64,000 nucleotides of DNA, taken from positions 1 to 64,000 of the forward strand of contig NZ_UWFA01000175.1 of assembly GCF_900601905.1 (NCBI RefSeq), given 5' to 3'. Of the stretch, positions 46,218 to 54,791 are shown piece after piece. The translations under genes and the position numbers were made by a program. Within the stretch, counting starts at the first letter, position 1; each line of letters begins with the position of its first letter. The stretch is from Pseudomonas viridiflava. GTDB taxonomy: Bacteria > Pseudomonadota > Gammaproteobacteria > Pseudomonadales > Pseudomonadaceae. Below the pieces are notes generated by a model. That model was given only the letters and a program-made list of their open reading frames with translations. It ran no database searches and was not told the DNA's origin.

Positions 46218-47651
46218 ATGTCTGACCAAAGTACGCGTAAACTGCACCAGTTAATGGGCGATTTCAGGACGTTTAGCCACTTCTCTGTCGACAGGGTGAG
46301 CACTCGCGACGCCACTAACATTCCATTTATGATCTGGCCGAATGGCTCACCCTGCTTAATTGGTAATTTGTATATACTTTCCCTACTGGATCGTTCAGGA
46401 CGAGGCCAGCAGGGTCTTTCTCGAAAAGGAGATAAGGGTGGTTCGATGGGCGATTACGCGTCAAAGCTGGGCCAGTTACTCAGGCGCTGCTATCGGGACG
46501 GTATAGATCCGATAAACCTGACTGACGGCCGATTTACTGATTACATTGAAGAAATCCGAAAAGAGCCGTCCAACTTCAATCCATCTAAACCCAGAAAAAC
46601 CGAAACATCTGTGATCGCGACCGGCAAGGTGTGGTTGAGCTTTTTAGGTTTCGTGGGTAAATTTTATGGATATAATGATTTTGTCTCTACACACGGTACC
46701 ATAAGAGCAAGAGAAGAAAAATTTGTGAAGGCTACACGTACCGGAAAAAAAATTAGTAATACTTCCTTGACTCACCACTCCTTCGGCAAGCCCCATAGGG
46801 AGCACCGTCGAGTACCAATAACTAACGAACAAATTCAGCTTCTAAAGTTAGCAGTTAGGAAGCTCACTGTACCAGCTGCCGTCAAGGTTCGAATGGCCTG
46901 CTTAATTGACCTTCTTACGGACACCGGCGCCAGGCGAACAGAGCTAGCGAACCTGAAAGTTTCCGACGTGCTCTGTGCCATGGAGATGAAACATCCACTT
47001 CTTCGCCTTGAAACCCTAAAGAGAGAGGAAGGTGCAGAGCGTTACGTTCCAGTCTTTCTCACCGCACTGAAGAAACTTCGCCAATACATCGAAATTGAAC
47101 GTCGCAAAATCATGCGAAGCGTTTACAAAGGAGGCAAAGATCATGGATATTTTTTTGTGTCTTCCGCGACCGGCAAGCCTCTCACAAGTTCTGTAATATC
47201 CAATGAAATTTTGAAGCTTCGCAGGCTCGCCGGTATCAAGTCCCAAGTAACTCCTCATATGTTTCGTCACGCGTTTATCACAAACCTATTCGTACTATTC
47301 ATTCAGCGGCATCAACTCTCAAACCCTGACGAGTTTCGGCAAGCTTTGCTGGACAGTCGGACTTTCACTGCAGAAATCACCAGCTGGACGGGTCACCTCG
47401 AACCTATGGCGGTGGAGTACTATATAAACCTAGCCTTCCGCGACTTATCCATCTACGGCGAGACCGTGGGATCAGTGCATTTGGTCAGGGCGATCGACAA
47501 GTACTTTTCTGAAGAGAATGAGTTGCTCTCCATGCTTGAAGAAGGCATGCCAGTGGAGGAATACAAGAATCAACTACTGTCCCTAAGAGACATGGCACAG
47601 AAGGACTTTGCGATAGCCAAGGAGCGTGGGCCAATGCTAGTCAACAAGTAA
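46218..47651 (+). CDS. ginD: Tyrosine recombinase, fourth gene of the GInt operon
   Basis: About 477 residues from the ATG at 46218 (five bases after the previous stop; an ATG at 46194 would overlap it). A canonical phage-integrase catalytic domain is visible: Arg in TGARRTELANL, HMFRH, TGHLEP and Tyr in VEYYINLAF. It is the most standard of the three recombinases. No terminator is evident after it, and cargo DNA follows. Confidence 0.87.
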   Translation: MSDQSTRKLHQLMGDFRTFSHFSVDRVSTRDATNIPFMIWPNGSPCLIGNLYILSLLDRSGRGQQGLSRKGDKGGSMGDYASKLGQLLRRCYRDGIDPINLTDGRFTDYIEEIRKEPSNFNPSKPRKTETSVIATGKVWLSFLGFVGKFYGYNDFVSTHGTIRAREEKFVKATRTGKKISNTSLTHHSFGKPHREHRRVPITNEQIQLLKLAVRKLTVPAAVKVRMACLIDLLTDTGARRTELANLKVSDVLCAMEMKHPLLRLETLKREEGAERYVPVFLTALKKLRQYIEIERRKIMRSVYKGGKDHGYFFVSSATGKPLTSSVISNEILKLRRLAGIKSQVTPHMFRHAFITNLFVLFIQRHQLSNPDEFRQALLDSRTFTAEITSWTGHLEPMAVEYYINLAFRDLSIYGETVGSVHLVRAIDKYFSEENELLSMLEEGMPVEEYKNQLLSLRDMAQKDFAIAKERGPMLVNK

Positions 47652-48054
47652 AGGCCATGCTCTAAAGAGCAACCCAGGTCCCTACCATCGATTTTGCTAC
47701 CTTTTAATCGTCTGGCAAAAGCTGGTTCGAGTATTTGCTTTTCAGCTTTAAGTTCACTCCTAGTGATAAGCTCTTGGCAACCAAGAAGGTTATTACGATG
47801 CTCATTAGTTCGCTGGTAGTCCTTAACGATGCAGTCTGACAACGATCCAGACAGGCGGGGCCTAAAAAGGGTCCTGCATCTGTTTCACGAATGTCACTCG
47901 CCGGAGAGTCTGGACCACCGCCCGGCTTATTTACTGCCGAGCGCCGTGTGCATGGCAACTAGGCTTGTGATGAATGCTAAACAATGATCCAGGAAACTGT
48001 CCCGGCGCAAATTATTGATAAGGGGATCCCGACTGCCGGTCTAATGCCGACGTT
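47652..48054. other. Non-coding stretch after the recombinase operon
   Basis: 403 bp with no gene I can support on either strand. Composition is mixed, with no clear repeats or hairpins. It probably marks the boundary between the recombinase module and the cargo. Confidence 0.5.
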
Positions 48055-48546
48055 ATGACCGCCAAGTTTGCCGACCACCTGCCGTTCAACCTGTCCCCAC
48101 ACATGATTACGTTGCAGAACGTCATTAAAGGGCTGATCAGCTTACGCAAAGTGCCGAGTGACGAAGCTGTCGAAAGGGGTCAGGGGTTACTGGCCTTGGT
48201 TGGGTTATCCGAGAAGACAGCTACCCCGGCCAAACTATCCGGTGGACAAAAGCGGTGCGTCGCCATTGCTCGTGGCCTGGCAATGGATCCGGAAATAATT
48301 TTCTTCGACGAGCCGACATCAGCGCTGGACCTGGAACAGAGGGAAGAAGTGCTGAGCGTTATGCTTGAACTGGCCAACGCTGGCATGACCATGCTGGCAG
48401 TGACCCACAAATTGCGCTTCGCCCGTGAAGCAGCTGATCGCATCGTATTTGTGAAGAAAGGTGTAATCGTTAAAGACTGCGTTACTGATGAGTTCTTTGG
48501 AAATGGCAGCGGAGAAATGATTCAGCAGTTTCTTCATCGTTATTGA
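48055..48546 (+). pseudogene. Amino-acid ABC transporter ATPase (GlnQ-like), 5'-truncated
   Basis: Homology to polar amino-acid importer ATPases starts at FNLSPHMITLQNV, past the point where Walker A should be. It then covers the signature (LSGGQKRCVAIARGLA), Walker B (IIFFDEPTSALD) and switch His (AVTHKL) to a natural stop. About 85 N-terminal residues including the P-loop are missing, and no permease genes accompany it. It is a non-functional relic on the island. Confidence 0.8.
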
Positions 48547-48563
48547 TAAAGGAAAACGAATTG

Positions 48564-48670
48564 TCACCCGTCGGCACCGCCTGCCGATCAGGGTGGCAGC
48601 CGCATTGAGCCATTTGCCTTCTTAGGGCTCAGACGGCGACCGCTCTAACGGTCTGAATCGCCTCTCCCCG
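48564..48670. repeat. 105-bp hairpin repeat, copy 1
   Basis: Starts with CACCCGTCGGCACCGCC, which folds as a hairpin with TGCCGA-TYA-GGGTG, followed by a conserved CGCATTGAGCC block and TGAATCGCCT. About 80% identical by eye to copy 2 at 51204-51309, in the same orientation. Confidence 0.75.
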
Positions 48671-48799
48671 CGATCCCAGTAAGCGCAAATCTACACCAGA
48701 GAAAACCGGATGCAATGCAGCCACCGCACATGGCTGCAATCGGCCAGAAGCGGTCATTGATGGACTTTCGCTCTCCTCGATTACGTGGGCTCAGACGAG

Positions 48800-48899
48800 T
48801 TCGGTGAAAGCGCATATGCTCCACTACGACTACCGTTTTTACTTTGTTGAGGTCTTCAACTACAAGAGCCGAAGGGCCCACATTGCTGTGGATAGCTGA
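48800..48899 (+). pseudogene. Possible IS3-type transposase C-terminal remnant
   Basis: A 28-codon open stretch from 48813 reads HYDYRFYFVEVFNYKSRRAH then a short tail and stop at 48897. The FVEVFNY-KSRRAH pattern resembles the end of IS3-family orfB transposases. The match is too short to assign a family, and the rest of the element is gone. Confidence 0.35.
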
Positions 48900-48930
48900 G
48901 GCGAGCAACCCGCTCAGCATCCCGACCAAA

Positions 48931-48962
48931 GGTGTCCAGATAGACCTCGTCTATCTGGACAC
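48931..48962. repeat. Perfect inverted repeat GTGTCCAGATAGAC
   Basis: Arms GTGTCCAGATAGAC and GTCTATCTGGACAC are separated by CTC and one more base. It lies about 55 bp past the stop of the minus-strand fusion gene and could be its terminator (no U tract) or an insertion-sequence end. Confidence 0.6.
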
Positions 48963-49017
48963 CATGGCTAACCTCCCAATGGAACTCAGGACGCTCTGGA
49001 CACGATGCAAGCCAGCA

Positions 49018-50865
49018 TTACTGAGCGCGGTGGAACGGGAATCCTCCGAACAACACCCCTCCTACCAACAACGCCAGGCTCGCAAGCACTGCCCACTTCA
49101 GGGCAAATTTCTGGTGGTCACCGAGATCTACCTTGGCAAGCGCGACCAAAAGATAGAGCGAGGGCACCAATGGGCTCAGCAAATGCACGGGCTGGCCAAC
49201 GATCGATGCGCGGGCAATTTCCAGTGTTGTAAACCCGTAAGTGGTAGCCGTTTGAGCCAGGACCGGCAGAATGCCGAAGTAGAAAGCATCGTTCGACATG
49301 AAGAAAGTAAACGGCAAGCTCACCAACGCTGTAAATACCGCGAGGTATGGCCCGAAGCTGTCAGGTATGACATGCAGCAAGCTTTGCGCCATCGCATCGA
49401 CCATGCCGGTGCCCGAAAGAATGCCAGTGAAAATACCAGCGGCAAAAATCACGGACGTTACGGCCAATACGTTCGCGGAGTGTGAAGCAATGCGCTCCTT
49501 CTGTTGCTGCAGATGTGGGTAATTCAAAGTCACGCCGATACCGAAAGCGACCATGAATAGCACTTGAATAGGCATGAGCCCAGCCGCGCCAGCAGGTTTA
49601 GCAGTGACTGGGTACAACTCTTCAAGCTGACCCTTGCTCTTGGCGTAGCCGCCGCTCTTGGCATCCTGAACCATGACCTCATCGAACCGGCGCGCAAGCC
49701 CGGTGAGGTCAACGCGATCCTGAGGACGCTTGGGGCCGGATACACACGGAACAATCTGATCGAGGTTGATCGTGATCACGGTCGAGTAATCAACACTGCC
49801 AGCAGCAGGTGTGCCGAACATGTCCTGGGCTTCAAAGTACTTGCGGATCAGCTCAACCTGCTCAGCACTACGCCCGGTCTGGCGGTAGTAGTCGAGCGTC
49901 TTGTCGTCGACCGGGAAGAAGCCAGTCGTTGCGCCATACTCAGGCGCCATGTTGGCGATAGTTGCACGGTCAGTCGCACTCAGGGAGCTTGCTCCCTCGC
50001 CAAAGAACTCGACAAGCTTGCCGACCACTTTGGCAGCACGCAGCGTCTGGGTGATCTGCAGCACAGCATCTGTCGCCGTGACGCCAGGACGCAGACTGCC
50101 TTTGAGCTCAACCCCGACAACGTCCGGCATCAACATGTAAACAGGCTGACCGAGCATGCCGGCTTCGGCTTCGATACCACCCACACCCCAACCCAGCACG
50201 CCGATGCCATTGATCATCGTCGTGTGGCTATCGGTGCCCACGAGCGTATCGGGGTATACGACTGAGTCCTTCTCGATCACACCTTGAGCCAGATACTCCA
50301 GATTGATCTGGTGGCAGATACCGATGCCTGGCGGAATGACCTTGAATGTCTCGAACGCTTGCATGCCCCACTTCATCAGCTCATAGCGTTCACGGTTACG
50401 CTGGAATTCGACCTCCATGTTCTTGCGAAGCGCGCCAGGCACGTTCGAAAACTCTGTCTGTACAGAATGATCTACCACCATGTGAACGGGTACGAGCGGC
50501 TCGATAGCTTTCGGGTTACCACCACGTTTCTTTGCCTGGCTGCGCATGGCGGCCAGGTCGGTCAATAACGGGATGCCCGTGAAGTCCTGAAGAAGGACGC
50601 GACCGACTACAAACGGAATTTCCCGTTCCCTGCTGCCGTGTGGCTGCCAGTTTGCGAGATCTTCGATATGAGATTGGAGCACCTTGCTGCCATCGCAGTT
50701 GCGCAATACCGACTCCAACAGGATCCGAATCACTACAGGAAGACGGCTCAAGTTCGGATAGGCCGCTGTCTGGAGCGCAGGCAATGAATAGTAGTGGTGT
50801 TCACGGCCATCGGACGTCTTGAACGACCGCAGACTTGTTTTGGAAAGCTTGTTGGCGTCGGTCAT
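49018..50865 (-). CDS. In-frame fusion of aconitase N-terminus and CitMHS citrate transporter C-terminus
   Basis: 615 residues from the ATG at 50865. Residues 1 to about 415 match AcnA/IRP-type aconitase ([13 protein letters not shown] region, [45 protein letters not shown]). From about 430 on the sequence is the last part of a CitMHS-family citrate transporter ([47 protein letters not shown]) with about five membrane spans. All three aconitase Fe-S cysteines lie beyond the fusion point and are absent, and the transporter lacks its first half, so neither activity is expected. An internal deletion between neighbouring genes is the simplest origin. The frame is intact, so a product may still be made. 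Confidence 0.8.
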   Translation of the reverse strand: MTDANKLSKTSLRSFKTSDGREHHYYSLPALQTAAYPNLSRLPVVIRILLESVLRNCDGSKVLQSHIEDLANWQPHGSREREIPFVVGRVLLQDFTGIPLLTDLAAMRSQAKKRGGNPKAIEPLVPVHMVVDHSVQTEFSNVPGALRKNMEVEFQRNRERYELMKWGMQAFETFKVIPPGIGICHQINLEYLAQGVIEKDSVVYPDTLVGTDSHTTMINGIGVLGWGVGGIEAEAGMLGQPVYMLMPDVVGVELKGSLRPGVTATDAVLQITQTLRAAKVVGKLVEFFGEGASSLSATDRATIANMAPEYGATTGFFPVDDKTLDYYRQTGRSAEQVELIRKYFEAQDMFGTPAAGSVDYSTVITINLDQIVPCVSGPKRPQDRVDLTGLARRFDEVMVQDAKSGGYAKSKGQLEELYPVTAKPAGAAGLMPIQVLFMVAFGIGVTLNYPHLQQQKERIASHSANVLAVTSVIFAAGIFTGILSGTGMVDAMAQSLLHVIPDSFGPYLAVFTALVSLPFTFFMSNDAFYFGILPVLAQTATTYGFTTLEIARASIVGQPVHLLSPLVPSLYLLVALAKVDLGDHQKFALKWAVLASLALLVGGVLFGGFPFHRAQ

Positions 50866-50900
50866 GTGGTTCTCTCTAGGGCAACTCATCAGGTGTGCGT

Positions 50901-51203
50901 TTAGAACTGGAACAATTCGGTCGGAGTGTCCACCAGCACTTTTTTTCGGTCAGCGACATCCGGCAGCCAGCGCTCCAGATGCGCCAGCTGGGTTGAATTA
51001 TGCTGAGTGCTTTCATGTTGGATAAAAGGCCAGTCGCTGGCCCAAAGCAGGCGTTCAGGGCCGGAGGCCGATGACAGCAACGGAGCTGCGATGCTCACGG
51101 CGTTCAGTTCAGCTCTGTCTGTGGCGTGGATGTCGAGTTTGTCGATAAAAGACTCGTACGCTGTATCGGACGCAGGTGTGAGTCTGCGGCTTTCGATGAA
51201 GGG
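50901..51203 (-). pseudogene. Amidohydrolase (PDC hydrolase-like), 5'-truncated
   Basis: About 100 residues matching the C-terminal end of TIM-barrel amidohydrolases of the 2-pyrone-4,6-dicarboxylate hydrolase type (GPERLLWASDWPFIQHE with the metal Asp). The homology is cut at its 5' end exactly where the 105-bp repeat begins (51204). It lies upstream of the aconitase-transporter fusion on the same strand, which suggests a former citrate or tricarboxylate operon. Confidence 0.7.
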
Positions 51204-51309
51204 CACCCGTCGGCACCGCCTGCCGATTAGGGTGACTGTCGCATTGAGCCGTTTGCATTGTCAGGACTCACGCGACAACCGCTCCCATGTTTTGAATCGC
51301 CTTTACCTG
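51204..51309. repeat. 105-bp hairpin repeat, copy 2
   Basis: Same orientation and layout as copy 1 at 48564: CACCCGTCGGCACCGCC and matching arm, CGCATTGAGCC block, TTGAATCGCCT. It truncates the amidohydrolase gene on its left and borders a broken response-regulator gene on its right. Confidence 0.75.
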
Positions 51310-51344
51310 TAATACCGCCGAATGCTGCAGATCGATCCGCTAGA

Positions 51345-51640
51345 CCTAGTGAATCGCTGCACGAATAGAGTCCGGCGGCTGCTCGTAAAGGACACCCCAG
51401 AACATTCCGAGGTCTGCCACCGCCTGCATCATTTCCTTCAATGCAATTGGCTTGATCACGAACGCATTCACGCCGAATTCATAGGCCCGAGCCAGATTAG
51501 AATTCATCTATGAGCTGGTGAGCATGACTATAGGGATGCTTTGAAGGAGTGGGTCAGCGCGGACAGCCTGCAAGACATCCAGCCCGTCGACCTTGGGCAA
51601 TTACAAATCGAGCAGAACGATCTCCGGGTTACCTTCAGGG
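51345..51640 (-). pseudogene. Response-regulator receiver domain with stop codons
   Basis: On the minus strand the translation reads EIVLLDL-stop-LPKVDGLDVLQAVRADP, then PIVMLTSS-stop-MNSNLARAYEFGVNAFVIKPI, which is a CheY/Rcp1-type receiver domain with the phospho-accepting region, the Thr/Ser position and KPI Lys. In-frame stops at 51601-51603 (TAA) and 51508-51510 (TAG) kill it. Confidence 0.75.
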
Positions 51641-51720
51641 CGATCAGACCAGCACGTAGCGTACATTGCCGCCTCGAGCATGACGCCCAGGGTTTCTTCC
51701 TGGATACCTTGGGGCAAGAT

Positions 51721-52105
51721 TAAGCCAAGTTCCTGATCCGGTCGGTAAACTCACTGACCTGCTCGGGCGACAGACAGTTCAAGTTTCCGAAGGTCTCCAG
51801 GTGCTGGATCATGGCGTCCAGGCTACCGGGTTGGCCCGCCACGATTCGTCGGCAGGTCTTCTCCAGAATCAACCGGGCCAGCTGCGGGTTTTCGATGTTG
51901 GACGCATCAAACGCCAGGGCGCGATCGACGTGGCCAAGTCGCCTAGCTCACGGGCGGTGCGTTGCAGTGCTCGCAAGGCGTTGAGTTGCCGGGCAGTGAT
52001 GGGTAACGACACGACCTCCTGGAGAGCCGGTACGACGGCGAACCCTGCGTATTCGTTTCGAGCGCGAGCGCACCTGTAGACTCGAACTAAAGCGGCAAAC
52101 GTCAT
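51721..52105 (-). pseudogene. Frameshifted gene fragment next to the response regulator
   Basis: Minus-strand reading starts MTFAALVRVYRCA then EYAGFAVVPALQEVVSLP; after about residue 58 the coding signal shifts frame and continues as RALAFDASNIENPQLARLIL to ETFGNLNCLSPEQVSEF and a stop at 51721. A +1 frameshift therefore splits one ancestral gene. The family is not recognised; its position suggests a two-component partner, but no kinase motifs are seen. Confidence 0.55.
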
Positions 52106-52387
52106 GCGTTTGGGTCGATTTATTCGTAGCCTACAGGTGCATGTTCCACCCTCGCTGACAGCTACCTGCCAACCGTTACCATTATCGGTTCTCTACGTTC
52201 TTCCGGGTTCGGGGTGGCTTAGTGACCTAAGGATAGCTTTAATCACATCGCGCTTACAGCGTCCTCAGCATTAGGAAATGCGAGAGAACAAAGTTTAGCA
52301 TTAGGCCAGACTAAATCCGACTGCGAAAAATAGCTTATACTGGTCAACCAAATCCCCGCATATAACAGGACAAAAAGATATAAACCT

Positions 52388-53296
52388 ATGAAAACAGTAA
52401 TATCCTCAATAGAGTCTACCGTTGATAGTTTCATTAAGCTTGCTACCGGCATTTTCAAACTAAGCATCAGCGTGGGAAGCATCTGCGTAGTAATGTACGC
52501 GCTGAAAATAGGCCATTTCCCTCGAGGACTTGCATTGGGAGATGGTCTTTTATTTCTCATAGCAGCTGCATGCTTTGGGTTCGTATACGTAATGTTCGCT
52601 ATATGCATGGGCTCTATAGGAATTGTCTTTTCCCCCGTCATTCGATTGGTTATTCACGGCTTAACATGGTTAGCATGCAAGGTAACTAAAAGCCAAAAGG
52701 ATATTAGATATCAACTAGCACCATTCCACTGGATATCGATTCCTTTTGCATGCATAGGGGGCTTGTTAATTTTCTGGATGGGTAAACGTGATCCCATAAC
52801 CTATATAAACCTGCTGCCACTCCCCGTAGCTATATATCTATTCTACTCTATCGCACGCTCCGCCGGGGCTGACTACCGGCGAGAAGACCGATTGGCTCGC
52901 GCGACTATCGTCACGACAGAATCAGAAAGGCTTACGCACGCAAATAGCGCCGACGGTCACAAGACTGCGTATTTCGTTAGTGCATCTATTCTCATTATTC
53001 TTCCATTACTATTTGGAGGTGTAACCGGACAATTGGCCGATGGCGCAATGCGCCTTGCGCAGGTGCGTGTTGAAAAAGCGGTGATTTATGTGAAAGTACC
53101 GTTTAGCACCCTTCTTCCGGCAGAGTTGTATGCTGCAGATCTTCAGACCCCTGAAGGCTACCAGGCGTTCCGAGATGTCACTGTGTTGTTCCAAGGATTC
53201 GGCACTTCGACAGCCATTGGTTTCAGGGACAGTGATCGCAGCCGCCAACTGGATCTGCCTAATGAGAGTCTTATCGTAGAGAAAGAGCGAAAGTAG
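52388..53296 (+). CDS. Island membrane protein of unknown function
   Basis: 302 residues with about six hydrophobic spans (around 20-40, 48-68, 70-90, 117-133, 138-153, 195-215) and a C-terminal soluble tail of about 85 residues. I recognise no family. Codon use is AT-rich, unlike the host. A TATACT box at about 52343-52348 could be its -10. It is the first intact gene after the relic zone. It is probably cargo, perhaps part of the neighbouring defence-like genes, but no link is demonstrated. Confidence 0.65.
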   Translation: MKTVISSIESTVDSFIKLATGIFKLSISVGSICVVMYALKIGHFPRGLALGDGLLFLIAAACFGFVYVMFAICMGSIGIVFSPVIRLVIHGLTWLACKVTKSQKDIRYQLAPFHWISIPFACIGGLLIFWMGKRDPITYINLLPLPVAIYLFYSIARSAGADYRREDRLARATIVTTESERLTHANSADGHKTAYFVSASILIILPLLFGGVTGQLADGAMRLAQVRVEKAVIYVKVPFSTLLPAELYAADLQTPEGYQAFRDVTVLFQGFGTSTAIGFRDSDRSRQLDLPNESLIVEKERK

Positions 53297-53318
53297 CCCA
53301 TCTAGCGACGATGGGTGA

Positions 53319-53975
53319 TCAGCCGTGCATCACCTCGCCGTCTACCTCTTCGAGCGCTGCAACCAGAACGCGCTCGGGGGCAATTTGCAATAAATCTTTG
53401 GGGCGTCTGCCACCAAGAAAGTTATTAGGGGAGGCGAACCAAAAAGCCATCCCCCAGCCATCATTTTGGGCTTTCAACACTGAAATTACTGCTTGTAAAC
53501 AGACGAGCGGTTGATGGGTAGCATCATCAAAAGCATAAGCAGGAATGTAATTTATACCCTCATAAGACAGTACGAAAATGCGATCAGTCCGCAGCCAATC
53601 GCGCAAGTTCCTTTCATCAAGGTCTTCTGCTACGTGCTGGGAGTTTTCTGCGAAGGGAATCAAATCTCCGCTGCGTATAATTTCAGCTTTCGCGTTGCCC
53701 TTCATTCGCAGCTGCCTGAGGAAGGTTGAGGAATCTGGTGGGGAAAGGACTTGGGCCTCTGAAATCTCCTCCACCATTTCAGCTCTGGCAGCATGCAGGC
53801 CCTTTTCAAACTCCCGATTGAAAAGCTCCAGACAACGTAAATATGTGGCTACGGTCAAGGAAGAGTCCGCGCTGATGTCGATCAAAATTTGGAGCGGCTG
53901 CCCCCCAGGCGATGTGCCACCGGAGTCCTCAATTGTGTTCTTGTGAACTGTCAGTATTGCGAATGGTGATGCCAT
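53319..53975 (-). CDS. Xre/MbcA/ParS-domain-like protein
   Basis: 218 residues from the ATG at 53975 (GAGG site). The C-terminal 90 residues (INYIPAYAFDD, WGMAFWFASPNNFLGGRRPKDLL, APERVLVAA) resemble the DUF2384 / MbcA-ParS-Xre toxin-binding domain. The N-terminal part (about 1-110) is unassigned, and no RES-type toxin gene is adjacent. It sits 171 bp downstream of a second ParS-like gene on the same strand and may be an antitoxin-like or adaptor protein. Confidence 0.6.
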   Translation of the reverse strand: MASPFAILTVHKNTIEDSGGTSPGGQPLQILIDISADSSLTVATYLRCLELFNREFEKGLHAARAEMVEEISEAQVLSPPDSSTFLRQLRMKGNAKAEIIRSGDLIPFAENSQHVAEDLDERNLRDWLRTDRIFVLSYEGINYIPAYAFDDATHQPLVCLQAVISVLKAQNDGWGMAFWFASPNNFLGGRRPKDLLQIAPERVLVAALEEVDGEVMHG

Positions 53976-54146
53976 GACTACCTCATGATTGATCGCTCTA
54001 TTGCATGGATGGAGCTTGAGCAAGCTAACCACCTAAAGTGCAACGGCTAGTCCCGCTAATTTCGCATGGCAGCCACCGCACCTATCGTGGAGATTTTCCT
54101 ACTAGCCGGACTTCGAGCACTCACAATAGGAGTAGCGGTGCAGGGT

Positions 54147-54590
54147 TCAGAATCCATCAGCAACCTGCATTAGTAACTCCTCTACTTGCCACGTACCTAC
54201 CGAGGTTGACAGCATGGCGGCAGGGCATTTACCGGAAAGACGTTCTTGAGGTTTTTTTAGCCAACACTTTGATTTATCGAAGCTGTCGAACAGGGCCGCT
54301 GCCATCGCCATTATGTGAACGAAACGATATAGACGATCGCTTTCTCCAACGGATAGTCGCTGACCGCGGGCCAACCTCCACCGGAGCGTTCGGAGAGGAA
54401 TAATCAGGTCCCGTGACTGTGGATCGAGTATCCCGAGACCTCTGAGCGTTTTGATTACAGAGGCCGGAAAACCTATCTCTATCAGTCCGTGAACATCTTG
54501 ATTTGTAGAGTGGATAGGTATCTGCAGCATGAGTTCCAGCTTGGCGCGATATGCACCATAGGCGCCCGTACGCATAACGGCTAGCAACAT
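54147..54590 (-). CDS. Xre/ParS-type antitoxin-like protein (DUF2384)
   Basis: 147 residues. RTLRWRLARGQRLSVGESDRLYRF (about 67-90) and the following MAAALF, CWLKKPQERLSGKCPAAML, GTWQVEELLMQV match the Xre/MbcA/ParS antitoxin family of RES and related type II toxin-antitoxin systems. The usual GGRTPLELL is degenerate (SGKCPAAML). An AAAGGTG site precedes the ATG. No RES toxin is present nearby, so it is an orphan or has an unusual partner. Confidence 0.75.
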   Translation of the reverse strand: MLLAVMRTGAYGAYRAKLELMLQIPIHSTNQDVHGLIEIGFPASVIKTLRGLGILDPQSRDLIIPLRTLRWRLARGQRLSVGESDRLYRFVHIMAMAAALFDSFDKSKCWLKKPQERLSGKCPAAMLSTSVGTWQVEELLMQVADGF

Positions 54591-54791
54591 GATTCACCTT
54601 TATTAAAGTCGACATCGACAGGTGTAGCCGATAAATGTCGTTTGGAAATGTCAGCTCCGTGAGCGAGTTACACTGTTAGCACCATCATGACTGATCAGCT
54701 AACAGCTCCAACTCCAGTGAGCAAAAAACATAGCAAATCTTCTGAGGAACTTGTTGTCCAAAATTACCCGGTGCTATGAACTGTTCAGGGT

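Larger units (their letters stand above)
48547..49017. other. Relic DNA between ABC remnant and fusion gene
   Basis: 471 bp that holds the first 105-bp repeat copy, the possible transposase tail, and a GTGTCCAGATAGAC...GTCTATCTGGACAC perfect inverted repeat (48931-48962, 14-bp arms with a CTC-centred loop). No intact gene. Confidence 0.6.

Noticed and set aside
48564-51309. The 105-bp repeats as integron attC sites
   Set aside because: No GTTRRRY core or integron integrase; the hairpin layout does not fit attC.
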